Below, piece by piece: positions 43,980-53,208 of a DNA stretch of 64,000 bases. The position numbers and the translations under genes were made by a program. Every line of letters begins with the position of its first letter. Position 1 is the stretch's first letter. This stretch comes from Seonamhaeicola aphaedonensis (GTDB taxonomy: Bacteria; Bacteroidota; Bacteroidia; Flavobacteriales; Flavobacteriaceae), in assembly GCF_003386195.1 (NCBI RefSeq), contig NZ_QRDX01000003.1, forward strand, positions 62,001 through 126,000. Reading direction: 5' to 3'. Below the pieces are notes generated by a model. That model did no database searches. It saw only the letters and a list, made by a program, of their open reading frames with translations, and was not told the origin of the DNA.

Positions 43980-44983
43980 TGTTAGAAGGGATAGAATTTT
44001 TAAATAAACAATGGTTCTGGTTGCTTTTGGTTTTACCGCTAGTCATACTTTGGTATGTTTTGAAGCACAAAAAACAAACGGCTGAGTTAAGAATATCTAG
44101 TTTAAAAGGTTTTAAACTAACTAACTCTTGGTTGCCAAAACTTAGGCATTTGTTATTTGTTTTAAGACTTATGGCATTAACCTTATTGATTACAGCTTTA
44201 GCAAGACCCCAAACGGTTGATGTATCCACTAAAACCAAAACTACCAGAGGAATTGATATTGTTATGGCCATTGATGTTTCAGCAAGTATGTTGGCAAAAG
44301 ATTTGTTGCCTAACAGGTTGGAGGCTTTGAAAGATGTTGCCGAAGAATTTATAAAAGGAAGACCTAATGATCGCATTGGTTTGGTGGAATATGCTGGAGA
44401 AAGTTATACTAAAACCCCCATTACAAGTGATAAAGCCATTGTTTTAAGATCTTTAAAAAGTATTCAATATAATAATATAATCGAAGGCGGCACAGCTATT
44501 GGCATGGGACTAGCAACAGCGGTTAATAGATTAAAAGACAGTAAAGCAAAAAGTAAAGTCATTATTTTGTTGACAGATGGTGAAAACAATGCTGGTTTTA
44601 TAGACCCAATAACAGCAAGCGGATTAGCAGAGGAATATGGTATTAAAACCTACACTATTGGTTTAGGCACCAATGGCATGGCGCTTTCACCCATAGGCCA
44701 ATTACCCAACGGAAGTTTTCAATATGGACGCATTCAGGTTAATATTGATGAAGAATTACTTAAAGAAATAGCTCAAGCAACTGGCGGTAAATATTTTAGA
44801 GCCACAGACAATAAAAAATTGGAAGAAATCTATCAAGAAATTAATAAACTAGAAAAAACTGAAGTAGAAGAATTTAAATTTTATAATTACGAAGAAAAGT
44901 ATAGACCTCTAGCGTTGCTAGCAGGATTTTTATTATTGTTGGAATTATTGCTGAGATTCTCTGTTTTCAGAAGTTTTGTTTAA
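43979..44983 (+). CDS. batA: BatA, membrane VWA-domain protein
   Basis: This 334-residue protein has an N-terminal BatA segment with two membrane helices (about 10-27 and 58-76). A VWA domain with intact MIDAS follows (DIVMAIDVSASML, later LLTDGENNAG), and a C-terminal membrane helix (about 304-325) ends it. Bat proteins were described in Bacteroides as an aerotolerance operon, and the biochemical role remains unsettled. The MIDAS suggests metal-dependent binding of a partner in the periplasm or cytoplasm. It shares one base with the preceding stop. Confidence 0.9.
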   Translation: MLEGIEFLNKQWFWLLLVLPLVILWYVLKHKKQTAELRISSLKGFKLTNSWLPKLRHLLFVLRLMALTLLITALARPQTVDVSTKTKTTRGIDIVMAIDVSASMLAKDLLPNRLEALKDVAEEFIKGRPNDRIGLVEYAGESYTKTPITSDKAIVLRSLKSIQYNNIIEGGTAIGMGLATAVNRLKDSKAKSKVIILLTDGENNAGFIDPITASGLAEEYGIKTYTIGLGTNGMALSPIGQLPNGSFQYGRIQVNIDEELLKEIAQATGGKYFRATDNKKLEEIYQEINKLEKTEVEEFKFYNYEEKYRPLALLAGFLLLLELLLRFSVFRSFV

Positions 44984-45021
44984 TAACTAAACGTATACAC
45001 AAAAAACGAATAGACTATCAA

Positions 45022-46059
45022 ATGTATCAATTAGAAGAGAAAATATGGTTTTGGGCATTACTGATTATTCCAGTAATCACTCTATTCTTTTTGGTGCTTC
45101 AAATCTGGAAACATAAAGCGCAGCGTGACTTTGCGGACAAAGATTTGCTAAAAAAATTGAGTCCTAACAAATCACTTTTCAAATCAATATTAAAGACCAT
45201 TGTCTTAAGTTTGGCTTTTGTGTGTTTAGTACTTGCCATGGTGAACCCTAAAGTAGGCACTAAATTGGAAACGGTAAAGCGTGAAGGGGTTGATATTGTT
45301 TTTGCAGTAGATGTTTCAAAAAGCATGTTGGCTGAGGATATTGCGCCAAACCGATTGGAAAAAGCAAAACAATTGGTCACACAAATAATCAATAATCTGG
45401 CCAGTGATCGTGTTGGTATAATAGCTTACGCAGGAAGAGCATTTCCACAGTTGCCAATTACAACAGATTATGCATCGGCTAAAATGTTTCTGCAAGGTAT
45501 GAATACCGATATGTTATCATCTCAAGGAACTGCTATTAGTGAAGCAATAAAACTGGCAACTACCTACTTTGATGATGAAGAACAAACCAACAGAGTACTC
45601 ATTATCATATCAGACGGTGAAGACCACAGCGAGGAGGCTGCAATGGTTGCAGAAGAAGCTAGTGAAGAAGGCATAAGAATTTTCACAATTGGAGTTGGCG
45701 ATGTTAAAGGAGGACCAATTCCTATAAAACGAAACGGTGTGGTTCTCAACTATAAAAAAGACAATGAGGGTGAAACCGTTATTACCCGCTTAAATGAAGA
45801 AATGCTTCAAGAAATAGCCAAAGAAGCTAATGGAGCTTACATTAACGGAAAAATCACCAAAGACGTAGTTGAAGACATAAAGGAAATTTTAAGCAATATG
45901 GATAAAACTGAGTTTGAAGCCAAACAGTTTGCCGATTTCAAAGATCAGTTTCAATGGTTTTTAGGATTTGGTATTTTCTTTTTGTTGCTCGACGTATTCT
46001 TGTTAGAACGTAAAACAGCATGGTTAAAAAAGCTCAATCTGTTTAATGAGAATTTATAA
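45022..46059 (+). CDS. batB: BatB, membrane VWA-domain protein
   Basis: This 345-residue protein is paralogous to BatA, with the same layout. Two N-terminal membrane helices precede a VWA domain with MIDAS DIVFAVDVSKSML and IISDGEDHSEEA, and a C-terminal helix (FQWFLGFGIFFLLLDVFLL) ends the protein. Found 38 bases after batA in the same operon. The two probably form a heteromeric membrane complex with BatC-E. Confidence 0.9.
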   Translation: MYQLEEKIWFWALLIIPVITLFFLVLQIWKHKAQRDFADKDLLKKLSPNKSLFKSILKTIVLSLAFVCLVLAMVNPKVGTKLETVKREGVDIVFAVDVSKSMLAEDIAPNRLEKAKQLVTQIINNLASDRVGIIAYAGRAFPQLPITTDYASAKMFLQGMNTDMLSSQGTAISEAIKLATTYFDDEEQTNRVLIIISDGEDHSEEAAMVAEEASEEGIRIFTIGVGDVKGGPIPIKRNGVVLNYKKDNEGETVITRLNEEMLQEIAKEANGAYINGKITKDVVEDIKEILSNMDKTEFEAKQFADFKDQFQWFLGFGIFFLLLDVFLLERKTAWLKKLNLFNENL

Positions 46060-46114
46060 ATTCTTTAACGAATTAAACATACAAGGTTTTTTATCTTAGA
46101 ATATAGAATAAAAA

Positions 46115-46978
46115 ATGAAACGTTTAGTAATTATAGTATTAACCTTATTTATTTCTGTCTCTTTTGCTCAAAAAAAAGAAGATAAAGAACAGTTATTGGC
46201 TTTAAAAAAGGCTAATAATTATGTGTATGAAGGAAACAATTTAGTAAAAGAAGATGATTTTGTTGAAGGTGAGGCTACTTACAGAAAAGCCCTTTCTGAA
46301 AACCCAAACTCTGTTGAGGGGCACTATAACTTAGGAAACGCCTATTATATTAAAGGCAATTACGAAGAAGCGTTGTACCGTCATCAGCAGGTAGTAAACA
46401 AAAGTGCATCAAAAGCAGAAAGGCATAAAGCATTTCACAATATTGGTAATATTTTAATGCAGAATAAAAAATGTAGTGAAGCAGTTGAAGCGTTTAAAAG
46501 TGCTCTTAGAAATGATACAACTGATGATGAAACTCGTTATAACCTAGCATTGGCTAAAGAATGCGCCAAAGACGAAAAGCAGAATAAAGATCAAAACGAA
46601 GACGATAAGAATAACGAACAGAATAAAGAAGATCAAGAAAATCAAGAAGATAATAAAGACCAAAAAGACAAAGAGAAGAACGAAGACGGCGAAAATAAAG
46701 AACAAGAAAACGACAACGGCGAGCAAAAGGAAAAAGAAGGAGACAATAAAGAAGATGACCAAGGTAAGCCAAAAGATGAAAAAGAAGACAATGGAAAACA
46801 AGGTGATGAAAAAGATGATGAAAAGAAGCAACCTCCCAAGCCACAACAAGGAAAAATGTCTCCGCAACAAATAAAGAACTTACTAGAAGCTATGAACAAT
46901 CAAGAGCAAAAAGTTCAAGAAAAAATGAATGCTGAAAAGCAAAAAGGAATAAAAGTAAAAACAGATAAAGACTGGTAA
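46115..46978 (+). CDS. batC: BatC, TPR protein with highly charged low-complexity region
   Basis: This 287-residue exported protein has signal MKRLVIIVLTLFISVSFAQ. Two to three tetratricopeptide repeats lie at residues about 45-155 (ATYRKALSENPNSVEGHYNLGNAYYIKGNYEEALYRHQ). Residues about 155-240 are almost entirely K, E, D, N, Q and G and should be unstructured. A short conserved end (KMSPQQIKNLLEAMNNQEQKVQEKM) follows. TPRs suggest assembly of the Bat complex. Antisense ORFs over the charged region are composition artefacts. Confidence 0.88.
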   Translation: MKRLVIIVLTLFISVSFAQKKEDKEQLLALKKANNYVYEGNNLVKEDDFVEGEATYRKALSENPNSVEGHYNLGNAYYIKGNYEEALYRHQQVVNKSASKAERHKAFHNIGNILMQNKKCSEAVEAFKSALRNDTTDDETRYNLALAKECAKDEKQNKDQNEDDKNNEQNKEDQENQEDNKDQKDKEKNEDGENKEQENDNGEQKEKEGDNKEDDQGKPKDEKEDNGKQGDEKDDEKKQPPKPQQGKMSPQQIKNLLEAMNNQEQKVQEKMNAEKQKGIKVKTDKDW

Positions 46979-47006
46979 TTAAAGTTAGAATGCTGAAGTT
47001 GGAAAG

Positions 47007-48779
47007 ATGAAGTTAGTTAAAAACATAACAATATTAATACTGCTATTTATTTCAAGTATTGCTGTGGCTCAGGTGAAATTTGAAGCCAAAGTTAGTAAAC
47101 AAAAACTTGGAGTTAATGAGCGCTTACGTATTGATTTTGAAATGAATCAAGACGGAGATAATTTTAACCCGCCTAGTTTTTCAAACTTCACGGTTGTGGG
47201 TGGACCAAACCAATCTGTTAGTAACTCTTGGGTTAACGGCGTGAGAACTTATAAAAAAACCTACAGTTATTTTTTAGCACCCAAAAAGCGCGGAACTTTT
47301 ACCATCTCCCAAGCCTCAATTACTATTGACGGTGAAATTTATAAAACCACACCAGTAAAAATAGAAGTTACCGCAGCCGTTGAAGTTCCAAAAGATCCAA
47401 ATGACCCTAATTATGTAGCTGCAGAGAATATACATTTGGTGGCTGAAGTTTCAAAAACAAATCCTTATTTAAACGAAGCTATCACGGTTGTTTATAAACT
47501 ATATGTATCGCCCAAAATAGCAGTTGATAACTGGAATGAATTAGATAGCCCAAGATACAACGATTTTTGGAGTCAGAATTTAGATGTTCATAATGAGAAA
47601 GCTGTCAATACTACTTATAAAGGAGAGGATTACAGATATGTTATTTATAAAAAGGCTGTACTATACCCTCAAAAAAATGGTAAACTAAATCTTGAGCCTT
47701 TAACTTTAGACGTTTCTTTAAGAGTGCCAACTAACAGACGTGATATTTTTGGAAGCCGACTAATGACCCGTGTGAACAGAACTATTTCTGCTGGTAATCA
47801 AGTTATTAATGTAAAACCTTTACCAGAAACTGGAAAACCTCAAGATTTTACTGGTGCTGTAGGTGATTTTAGTTTAAATGTTAGTGCTTCAAAAACAGAA
47901 CTAGATGCAACCGAGTCTCTACAAGTAAAAGTTTCAGTTACAGGTAAAGGAAACTTAAAGTTATTTAAACTTCCAAAAGTATCTTTACCAAGCTCATTGG
48001 AAGTGTATGAGCCTGAACATAGTGAACGTGTTAGTACTAATTTATCTGGAATGCAAGGGAATATTTCCGATAGTTATACCATAGTACCTCAGTACAAGGG
48101 CAAATATCCAATACCAAGTATTTCATTTTCGTATTTCGATTTAAAAACTGAAACTTACAAACGACTTTCATCTAATGAAATTGTGATTAATGTTCAAAAT
48201 GGTCCATTGTCAAGTAATACAGGTTCTAATAATGCATCTGTTGTTACCAACAAACAAGCTATTATACTCAACAGCGACCAGTTTTCATTTATTAAAACGC
48301 AAACCAATTTTAGTAGTATCACTACATCACATTTCTTTAAAACGAACGCTTTTTGGACTATGCTATTAGCACCATTTTTTGTAATTCCATTGGCTATTGT
48401 GGTAAGAAAAAGGAAAGCCACTAGAGATGCCGATGTTTATGGTAACAAAATAAGAAAGGCCGATAGATTGGCTAGAAAATATTTAAAAGGGGCAAAAAAA
48501 TCACTGGGTCATAAAGAAGTGTTTTATATAGCTCTTGAAAAGGCATTACACAACTACTTAAAAGCAAAGTTACATATTGAAACTAGTGAGTTTAGTAAAG
48601 ACCGTATTACCCAGCTTTTAAATGATAAGCAAGTTAATAATGCTGTGATAGGCGATTTTATAAATATTATTGAAAGTTGTGAGTTGGCAAGGTATACACC
48701 TATAGACAATGTTACAATGCAAGAAGACTATGAAAAAGCAGCAAGAACCATTTCATTAATTGATAAACAAGCACGCTAA
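47007..48779 (+). CDS. batD: BatD, membrane-anchored beta-sandwich protein
   Basis: This 590-residue protein has a signal peptide ending AVAQ, then several Ig-like domains of the BatD/oxygen-tolerance family (VKFEAKVSKQKLGVNERLRIDFEMN, YVAAENIHLVAEVSKTNPYLNEAITVVYKLYV, DFTGAVGDFSLNVSASK). A membrane helix lies near residue 455-472 and a cytoplasmic helical tail (residues 475-590) follows. It is fifth in the bat order and ends one base before batE. Confidence 0.9.
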   Translation: MKLVKNITILILLFISSIAVAQVKFEAKVSKQKLGVNERLRIDFEMNQDGDNFNPPSFSNFTVVGGPNQSVSNSWVNGVRTYKKTYSYFLAPKKRGTFTISQASITIDGEIYKTTPVKIEVTAAVEVPKDPNDPNYVAAENIHLVAEVSKTNPYLNEAITVVYKLYVSPKIAVDNWNELDSPRYNDFWSQNLDVHNEKAVNTTYKGEDYRYVIYKKAVLYPQKNGKLNLEPLTLDVSLRVPTNRRDIFGSRLMTRVNRTISAGNQVINVKPLPETGKPQDFTGAVGDFSLNVSASKTELDATESLQVKVSVTGKGNLKLFKLPKVSLPSSLEVYEPEHSERVSTNLSGMQGNISDSYTIVPQYKGKYPIPSISFSYFDLKTETYKRLSSNEIVINVQNGPLSSNTGSNNASVVTNKQAIILNSDQFSFIKTQTNFSSITTSHFFKTNAFWTMLLAPFFVIPLAIVVRKRKATRDADVYGNKIRKADRLARKYLKGAKKSLGHKEVFYIALEKALHNYLKAKLHIETSEFSKDRITQLLNDKQVNNAVIGDFINIIESCELARYTPIDNVTMQEDYEKAARTISLIDKQAR

Positions 48780-48780
48780 A

Positions 48781-49539
48781 ATGAAAGCCATTTTTTTAAT
48801 AATATCGTTTTTGTTTAGTTCTTTGCTCATAGCTCAAAACCAATCGTTATTTGAAGAAGGAAATGCTCTGTATAACGAAGGTAAATATGCTGAGGCTATT
48901 GATAAATATATGGCCATTCTAGAAAGTGAAAAACATTCAGCAGACTTATATTTCAATTTAGGAAATGCCCACTATAAATTAAATAACATAGCACCAAGTA
49001 TTTACTATTATGAAAAGGCATTACAGTTAGAACCTAATGACAAGGATATAAATAATAATATTGCCTTTGCAAGAAACATGACTATTGATGCTATTGATGT
49101 TATTCCAGATACTGGATTTTCAAGGTTATTAAAAGGGATTACAAACACCTTTAGTTTTGATAATTGGGCAAGAGTGTCAATAGCACTAGTCTTTTGTTTT
49201 GTACTACTTTTTTTGGTTTATTATTTTGCATTTTCAACACTAATAAAACGTCTTACATTTATAAGTAGTTTAGTATCATTGTTTTTGGTATGTGTAACTT
49301 TAGCTTTTGCATTTTATAAGTTTAATCTAGACAAAAAAGATAATCCGGCTATTATCTTCACACAAGAGGCCAAAGTTAAAAGTGACCCAAATGTGAGAAG
49401 CGATGAAGTATTTAGACTACACGAAGGCACCAAAGTTCAGGTGGTAAATAGTTATAATAATTGGAAAAAAATTGAACTATCTGATGGTAAAACAGGATGG
49501 ATAGTTTCAGAAGATATTAGGCTGCTAAACGAGTTTTAA
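48781..49539 (+). CDS. batE: BatE, TPR and SH3-domain membrane protein
   Basis: This 252-residue protein starts from the ATG at 48781, which begins the signal peptide directly (MKAIFLIISFLFSSLLIAQ). The earlier in-frame start would lie inside batD. TPR repeats occupy residues 20-95 (FEEGNALYNEGKYAEAIDKYMAIL). Two membrane helices follow (about 135-160, 163-185), then a C-terminal SH3b domain (AKVKSDPNVRSDEVFRLHEGTKVQVV, GWIVSEDIRLL). It is the last gene of the operon. Confidence 0.88.
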   Translation: MKAIFLIISFLFSSLLIAQNQSLFEEGNALYNEGKYAEAIDKYMAILESEKHSADLYFNLGNAHYKLNNIAPSIYYYEKALQLEPNDKDINNNIAFARNMTIDAIDVIPDTGFSRLLKGITNTFSFDNWARVSIALVFCFVLLFLVYYFAFSTLIKRLTFISSLVSLFLVCVTLAFAFYKFNLDKKDNPAIIFTQEAKVKSDPNVRSDEVFRLHEGTKVQVVNSYNNWKKIELSDGKTGWIVSEDIRLLNEF

Positions 49540-49561
49540 AGTAAATATGCAATAAAAAGCA

Positions 49562-49569
49562 TATATTTG
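49562..49569 (+). promoter_or_regulatory. -7 promoter box upstream of the SulP cluster
   Basis: TATATTTG is an exact TAnnTTTG match, 23 bases before the GTG start of the small membrane protein. It lies after the bat operon, so the next cluster has its own promoter. Confidence 0.5.
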
Positions 49570-49592
49570 TTATTTACCGAAACTCTAAACTT

Positions 49593-49895
49593 GTGTCAAG
49601 ACAAAGCATTTCAATTTTTCTATCACTAATATTTTTGGCTTTTTTAACAATGCCAACAATCATCACATTGGTAGATGATTCTGTTGACATTTCAATTTTT
49701 TACACCTATTCTGAGGAAGAAGAAAAAGGTAGTGAAAAGAGTAAAGATGCCGAAAAACTATTGTTTGAGAGTCCTTGTCCTGAAACTGTTTTTTCTAGCT
49801 TCAAACCCGACAGTGAATTAGAGTATATCTTTAACGCATATTCTAAACCTCATCTAAATATTATATCTCCCCCTCCCGAAGAAACCATATTATAA
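49593..49895 (+). CDS. small exported or membrane protein of unknown function
   Basis: This 100-residue product starts at a GTG 23 bases after a consensus -7 box. It has one N-terminal hydrophobic segment (ISIFLSLIFLAFLTMPTIITLV) that may be a signal or an anchor. An acidic, lysine-containing middle follows (YSEEEEKGSEKSKDAEKL), and the tail ends in Pro-Pro-Pro-Glu-Glu. I do not recognise a family. The promoter, codon pattern and position just ahead of the SulP gene support it as a real gene, possibly an accessory to the transporter. Confidence 0.6.
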   Translation: MSRQSISIFLSLIFLAFLTMPTIITLVDDSVDISIFYTYSEEEEKGSEKSKDAEKLLFESPCPETVFSSFKPDSELEYIFNAYSKPHLNIISPPPEETIL

Positions 49896-49985
49896 AACAG
49901 GTTTTAAAGGGCTTGTTGTTTAGCCTTAATTCAAAAAAAATTAATCACTCGTAGCTGTTTGTTATGGGTAAAAGTTATTTATAAT

Positions 49986-51578
49986 ATGTTTAAAACAATT
50001 AAAAATGATTTACCGGCAAGTATTGTCGTTTTTTTCGTTGCACTACCTTTATGTTTAGGTATTGCATTAGCAAGTGGTGCCCCACTATTTTCTGGATTAA
50101 TAGCAGGAATTATTGGTGGTATCGTAGTGGGATCGTTAAGTGGCTCTAAAATAGGTGTAAGTGGACCTGCTGCAGGGTTAGCAGCTATAGTATTAACAGC
50201 TATAGGAACGCTTGGAGGTTACCAAAATTTTTTGGTGGCTGTAGTTTTAGGAGGTATTATTCAATTACTATTTGGTGTTTTAAGAGCAGGGGTTATAGGT
50301 TATTATTTTCCTTCTTCTGTTATTAAAGGTATGTTAACAGGTATTGGTATTATCATCATACTAAAACAAATTCCCCATTTTTTTGGTTATGATGCGAACC
50401 CCGAAGGTGATTTTGCATTTTTTCAAGTAGATGGAGAAAATACATTCTCAGATCTTTTTAAAACTCTTAAATACATAACTCCTGGTTCTGCATTAATAGG
50501 AATCATGGGCTTAGGTATTTTAATATTATGGGAGAAGGTACTAACCAAGAAGGCAAAAATATTTAAATTAATTCAAGGACCTTTAGTGGCAGTTGTTGTG
50601 GGTATTATTTTTTACGCAATAACAAAATCAAATGACACCTTAGCTATTGCTCAATCTCATTTAGTAACAGTTCCAATACCAGAAGATACAAGTTCATTTT
50701 TTGCACAGTTTAGTTTTCCTAACTTTAGTGTAATTACAAAACCAGAGATTTGGATAGTAGCTTTTACAATTGCCTTAGTTGCAAGTCTAGAAACTCTCCT
50801 TTGTGTTGAAGCTACAGATAAATTAGACCCGCACAAAAACGTTACACCTACAAACAGAGAGTTATTGGCTCAAGGCACTGGTAACATTCTTTCTGGATTA
50901 ATAGGAGGTTTACCAATTACTCAGGTAATTGTAAGGAGTTCTGCCAATATACAATCTGGAGGTGTTTCGAAAATGTCTGCTATAATTCATGGTTTTTTCT
51001 TGTTAATATCGGTCATAGTAATACCAAAACTATTGAATATGATTCCTTTGTCTGTACTAGCAGCCATTCTTTTGGTTGTTGGTTACAAATTAGCTAAACC
51101 AAAACTTTTCAAACAGATGTATGACCTAGGTTGGAAACAGTCTGTTCCGTTTACCGTAACAGTTCTAGGAATTGTTTTTATAGACCTCTTATACGGTATT
51201 GGCCTTGGGCTTGGAGTTGGTATAATTGTAATACTGTTAAAAAGTTACCAAAATTCACACTTTCTTCACATTGAAGATAAGAGTAATGGGAAACACAAAA
51301 TAAAGATGTCTTTTGCTGAAGAAGTAACCTTTTTTAACAAAGGAGCCATCTTAAAAGAACTTGATAGTTTACCAAGAGATACCTATTTAGAACTTAATCT
51401 TATGAATACGCGATATCTGGATAATGATGTCATTGAAATTCTAGAAGATTTTGCAGTAAAAGCGAAAGAACGCCATATAGATATAAAATTAGTGTCTAAA
51501 AGAGGTGTGGTGGAAAATCCGGAGAGTTTTATAGAGTTCTTCAGAACTAGACCAAAATCCAATTTAAGCTTAAGTTAA
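49986..51578 (+). CDS. SulP-family anion transporter with STAS domain (1)
   Basis: This 530-residue transporter starts from the ATG at 49986, where the family-typical MFKTIKNDLPASIVVFFVALPLCLGIALASGAP begins. The TTG upstream is less likely. About 10-14 membrane helices carry the SulP core (SGLIAGIIGGIVVGSLSGSKIGVSGPAAGLAAIV, GLIGGLPITQVIVRSSANIQSGG). A short C-terminal STAS domain (residues about 440-525) follows. SulP proteins move bicarbonate, sulfate or other anions. Context with a carbonic anhydrase favours bicarbonate. UspA follows six bases after the stop. Confidence 0.92.
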   Translation: MFKTIKNDLPASIVVFFVALPLCLGIALASGAPLFSGLIAGIIGGIVVGSLSGSKIGVSGPAAGLAAIVLTAIGTLGGYQNFLVAVVLGGIIQLLFGVLRAGVIGYYFPSSVIKGMLTGIGIIIILKQIPHFFGYDANPEGDFAFFQVDGENTFSDLFKTLKYITPGSALIGIMGLGILILWEKVLTKKAKIFKLIQGPLVAVVVGIIFYAITKSNDTLAIAQSHLVTVPIPEDTSSFFAQFSFPNFSVITKPEIWIVAFTIALVASLETLLCVEATDKLDPHKNVTPTNRELLAQGTGNILSGLIGGLPITQVIVRSSANIQSGGVSKMSAIIHGFFLLISVIVIPKLLNMIPLSVLAAILLVVGYKLAKPKLFKQMYDLGWKQSVPFTVTVLGIVFIDLLYGIGLGLGVGIIVILLKSYQNSHFLHIEDKSNGKHKIKMSFAEEVTFFNKGAILKELDSLPRDTYLELNLMNTRYLDNDVIEILEDFAVKAKERHIDIKLVSKRGVVENPESFIEFFRTRPKSNLSLS

Positions 51579-51584
51579 AAAGAT

Positions 51585-52376
51585 ATGAAAAATAAAGCAT
51601 ATAAAATATTGGTACTTTCAGATTTAAAAAATAGCTCTGATACCATTATGAAAACCACTGCCAACTTAGCTAAAATGATTGGTGGTGATATTGATTTATT
51701 GCACGTCAAAAAACCTGTAGATGTTGTTAAAAACGAGAATCAACTTTCTTCAATGCGCAATATCAACAGAGATTACATAAAGAGTAGAAATCATATTGAA
51801 GATGTTATAAAATCTGTTGATAAAGATTTAAACATAAGTTATTCTTTAACCTATGGTAACATAAAGCAGATAATAGAAGAACATATAGATAAAACTAATC
51901 CGGATATAATTGTTTTGGGTAAAAGACGTTTTAATTCGTTAAAGTTAGTTGGTGATAAACTTACAAGATTTATCCTAAAAAAACATAATGGTTTGGTTCT
52001 TGTAGCTTCAAATAAATATGTTTTAAAATATGATGAAAACATATCTCTAGGTGTACTAAACAACACAGAACAACCTTTTGAAAACTTAGCAAAAGAGTTA
52101 ATGGAGATATCTCAAAAGCCTATAAAATCTTTTAAAATTACCAAAGCTAATGAGTCTGAATTTGAAAGTAAAGAATCTGAATTTAAGAAGTTGATAGAAT
52201 ATGTTTTCGAGCCAAATGACAATGTTTTAAGTAACCTCTCTAAATACATGACTAAAAGTAACATTGATCTTTTGTGTGTAAATAGGCATACAACAGCTTC
52301 AAATAAATTAGGGAATTTAGATTTAGATGGCGTGTTAAACAAAATGAATACTTCTATAATGTTTGCTGGAAAATAA
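51585..52376 (+). CDS. UspA-type universal stress protein
   Basis: This 263-residue cytoplasmic protein has one recognisable USP domain (YKILVLSDLKNSSDTIMKTTANLAKMIGGDIDLLHVKKPVD, then DIIVLGKRRFNSLKLVGDKLTRFILKKHNGLVLVA). A second, more diverged half (residues 145-263) probably forms a tandem USP fold. The usual ATP-binding G2xG9 pattern is changed (GKRR...GDKLTRFIL), so nucleotide binding is uncertain. Position between the two SulP genes suggests a regulator of transport. Confidence 0.8.
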   Translation: MKNKAYKILVLSDLKNSSDTIMKTTANLAKMIGGDIDLLHVKKPVDVVKNENQLSSMRNINRDYIKSRNHIEDVIKSVDKDLNISYSLTYGNIKQIIEEHIDKTNPDIIVLGKRRFNSLKLVGDKLTRFILKKHNGLVLVASNKYVLKYDENISLGVLNNTEQPFENLAKELMEISQKPIKSFKITKANESEFESKESEFKKLIEYVFEPNDNVLSNLSKYMTKSNIDLLCVNRHTTASNKLGNLDLDGVLNKMNTSIMFAGK

Positions 52377-52390
52377 CTAAATAATTAAAG

Positions 52391-52398
52391 TAATTTTG
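52391..52398 (+). promoter_or_regulatory. -7 promoter box upstream of the DUF2490 gene
   Basis: TAATTTTG is an exact TAnnTTTG match, 21 bases before the ATG used here. A TTTG lies 25 bases upstream, longer than usual, so it may be a weak internal promoter. Confidence 0.35.
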
Positions 52399-52418
52399 TT
52401 ATCAGCTAGTTGTGCTTA

Positions 52419-53138
52419 ATGATTAATAATATCTTTAAATTTAAAATCATACAAGAAGTTAATAAAGAAAAATCAGTTAGGGTAAAGATAGTAGTATTAG
52501 GAACATGCCTTTTGCTATCACTGTTTGCTCAAGCTCAGGACAGTAATTTTGGTAATTGGTTAATTTACATTGGAAATAAAAAACTAAACCAAAACTGGAA
52601 TATTCATAACGAAGTTCAATACAGAAACTACAATACTATTGGTGATTTAGAACAACTACTTCTTAGAACGGGATTAGGTTATACTTTTAATCAAGGCAAT
52701 AGTGATGTATTATTAGGATATGGTTATATACTTTCTGAGAATTATATTGGAGATTCAGATGATAAAGTGTCAATTAGTGAGCATAGATTTTTTGAGCAGT
52801 TTATATCAAAACAGAAAATAGGTAACGTTGGATTGACCCATAGATATAGGTTTGAGCAACGATTTGTTGAAAGTGATTTTAAAATGAGATTTCGCTATTT
52901 TTTAGCTTTTAAAATCCCTTTTAAAAACAAAGAAAAAGCCAATAGTAAACTTTATATTTCTGCCTACAATGAAATATTTTTAAATACCAAAAGTTCAGTT
53001 TTTGATAGAAATAGAGCTTATGCTGGTCTGGGGTATGATATATCCCAAAACCTTAGAGTAGAAGCTGGCTACATGAACCAATTTTTTGAAAGAGGAGGCA
53101 GAGATCAGTTTAATTTAATAACCTTTTTAAATTTTTAG
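52419..53138 (+). CDS. DUF2490 outer-membrane beta-barrel protein
   Basis: This 239-residue protein has a signal sequence (VRVKIVVLGTCLLLSLFAQAQ) and alternating amphipathic strands typical of DUF2490 (FGNWLIYIGNKKLNQNWNIHNEVQYRNYN, LLRTGLGYTF, HRYRFEQRFVE, YAGLGYDISQNLRVEAGYMNQF). It ends in a Phe-rich terminal strand (FNLITFLNF) as outer-membrane barrels do. The annotated N terminus has 28 residues before the signal, so a later start is possible. It may form a pore that lets anions reach the SulP pumps. The evidence is context only. Confidence 0.8.
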   Translation: MINNIFKFKIIQEVNKEKSVRVKIVVLGTCLLLSLFAQAQDSNFGNWLIYIGNKKLNQNWNIHNEVQYRNYNTIGDLEQLLLRTGLGYTFNQGNSDVLLGYGYILSENYIGDSDDKVSISEHRFFEQFISKQKIGNVGLTHRYRFEQRFVESDFKMRFRYFLAFKIPFKNKEKANSKLYISAYNEIFLNTKSSVFDRNRAYAGLGYDISQNLRVEAGYMNQFFERGGRDQFNLITFLNF

Positions 53139-53208
53139 TTTTGTAAGAAAATTTGAAAAGTATTACCTTTTAAGTTCACTATTTAATTCAACTAAATAAT
53201 CAACTATA

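Noticed and set aside
46544-46899. Several antisense ORFs over batC rich in Phe, Leu, Ile or Ser.
   Set aside because: They are complements of the Lys/Glu/Asp low-complexity region and have no start signals or family resemblance.
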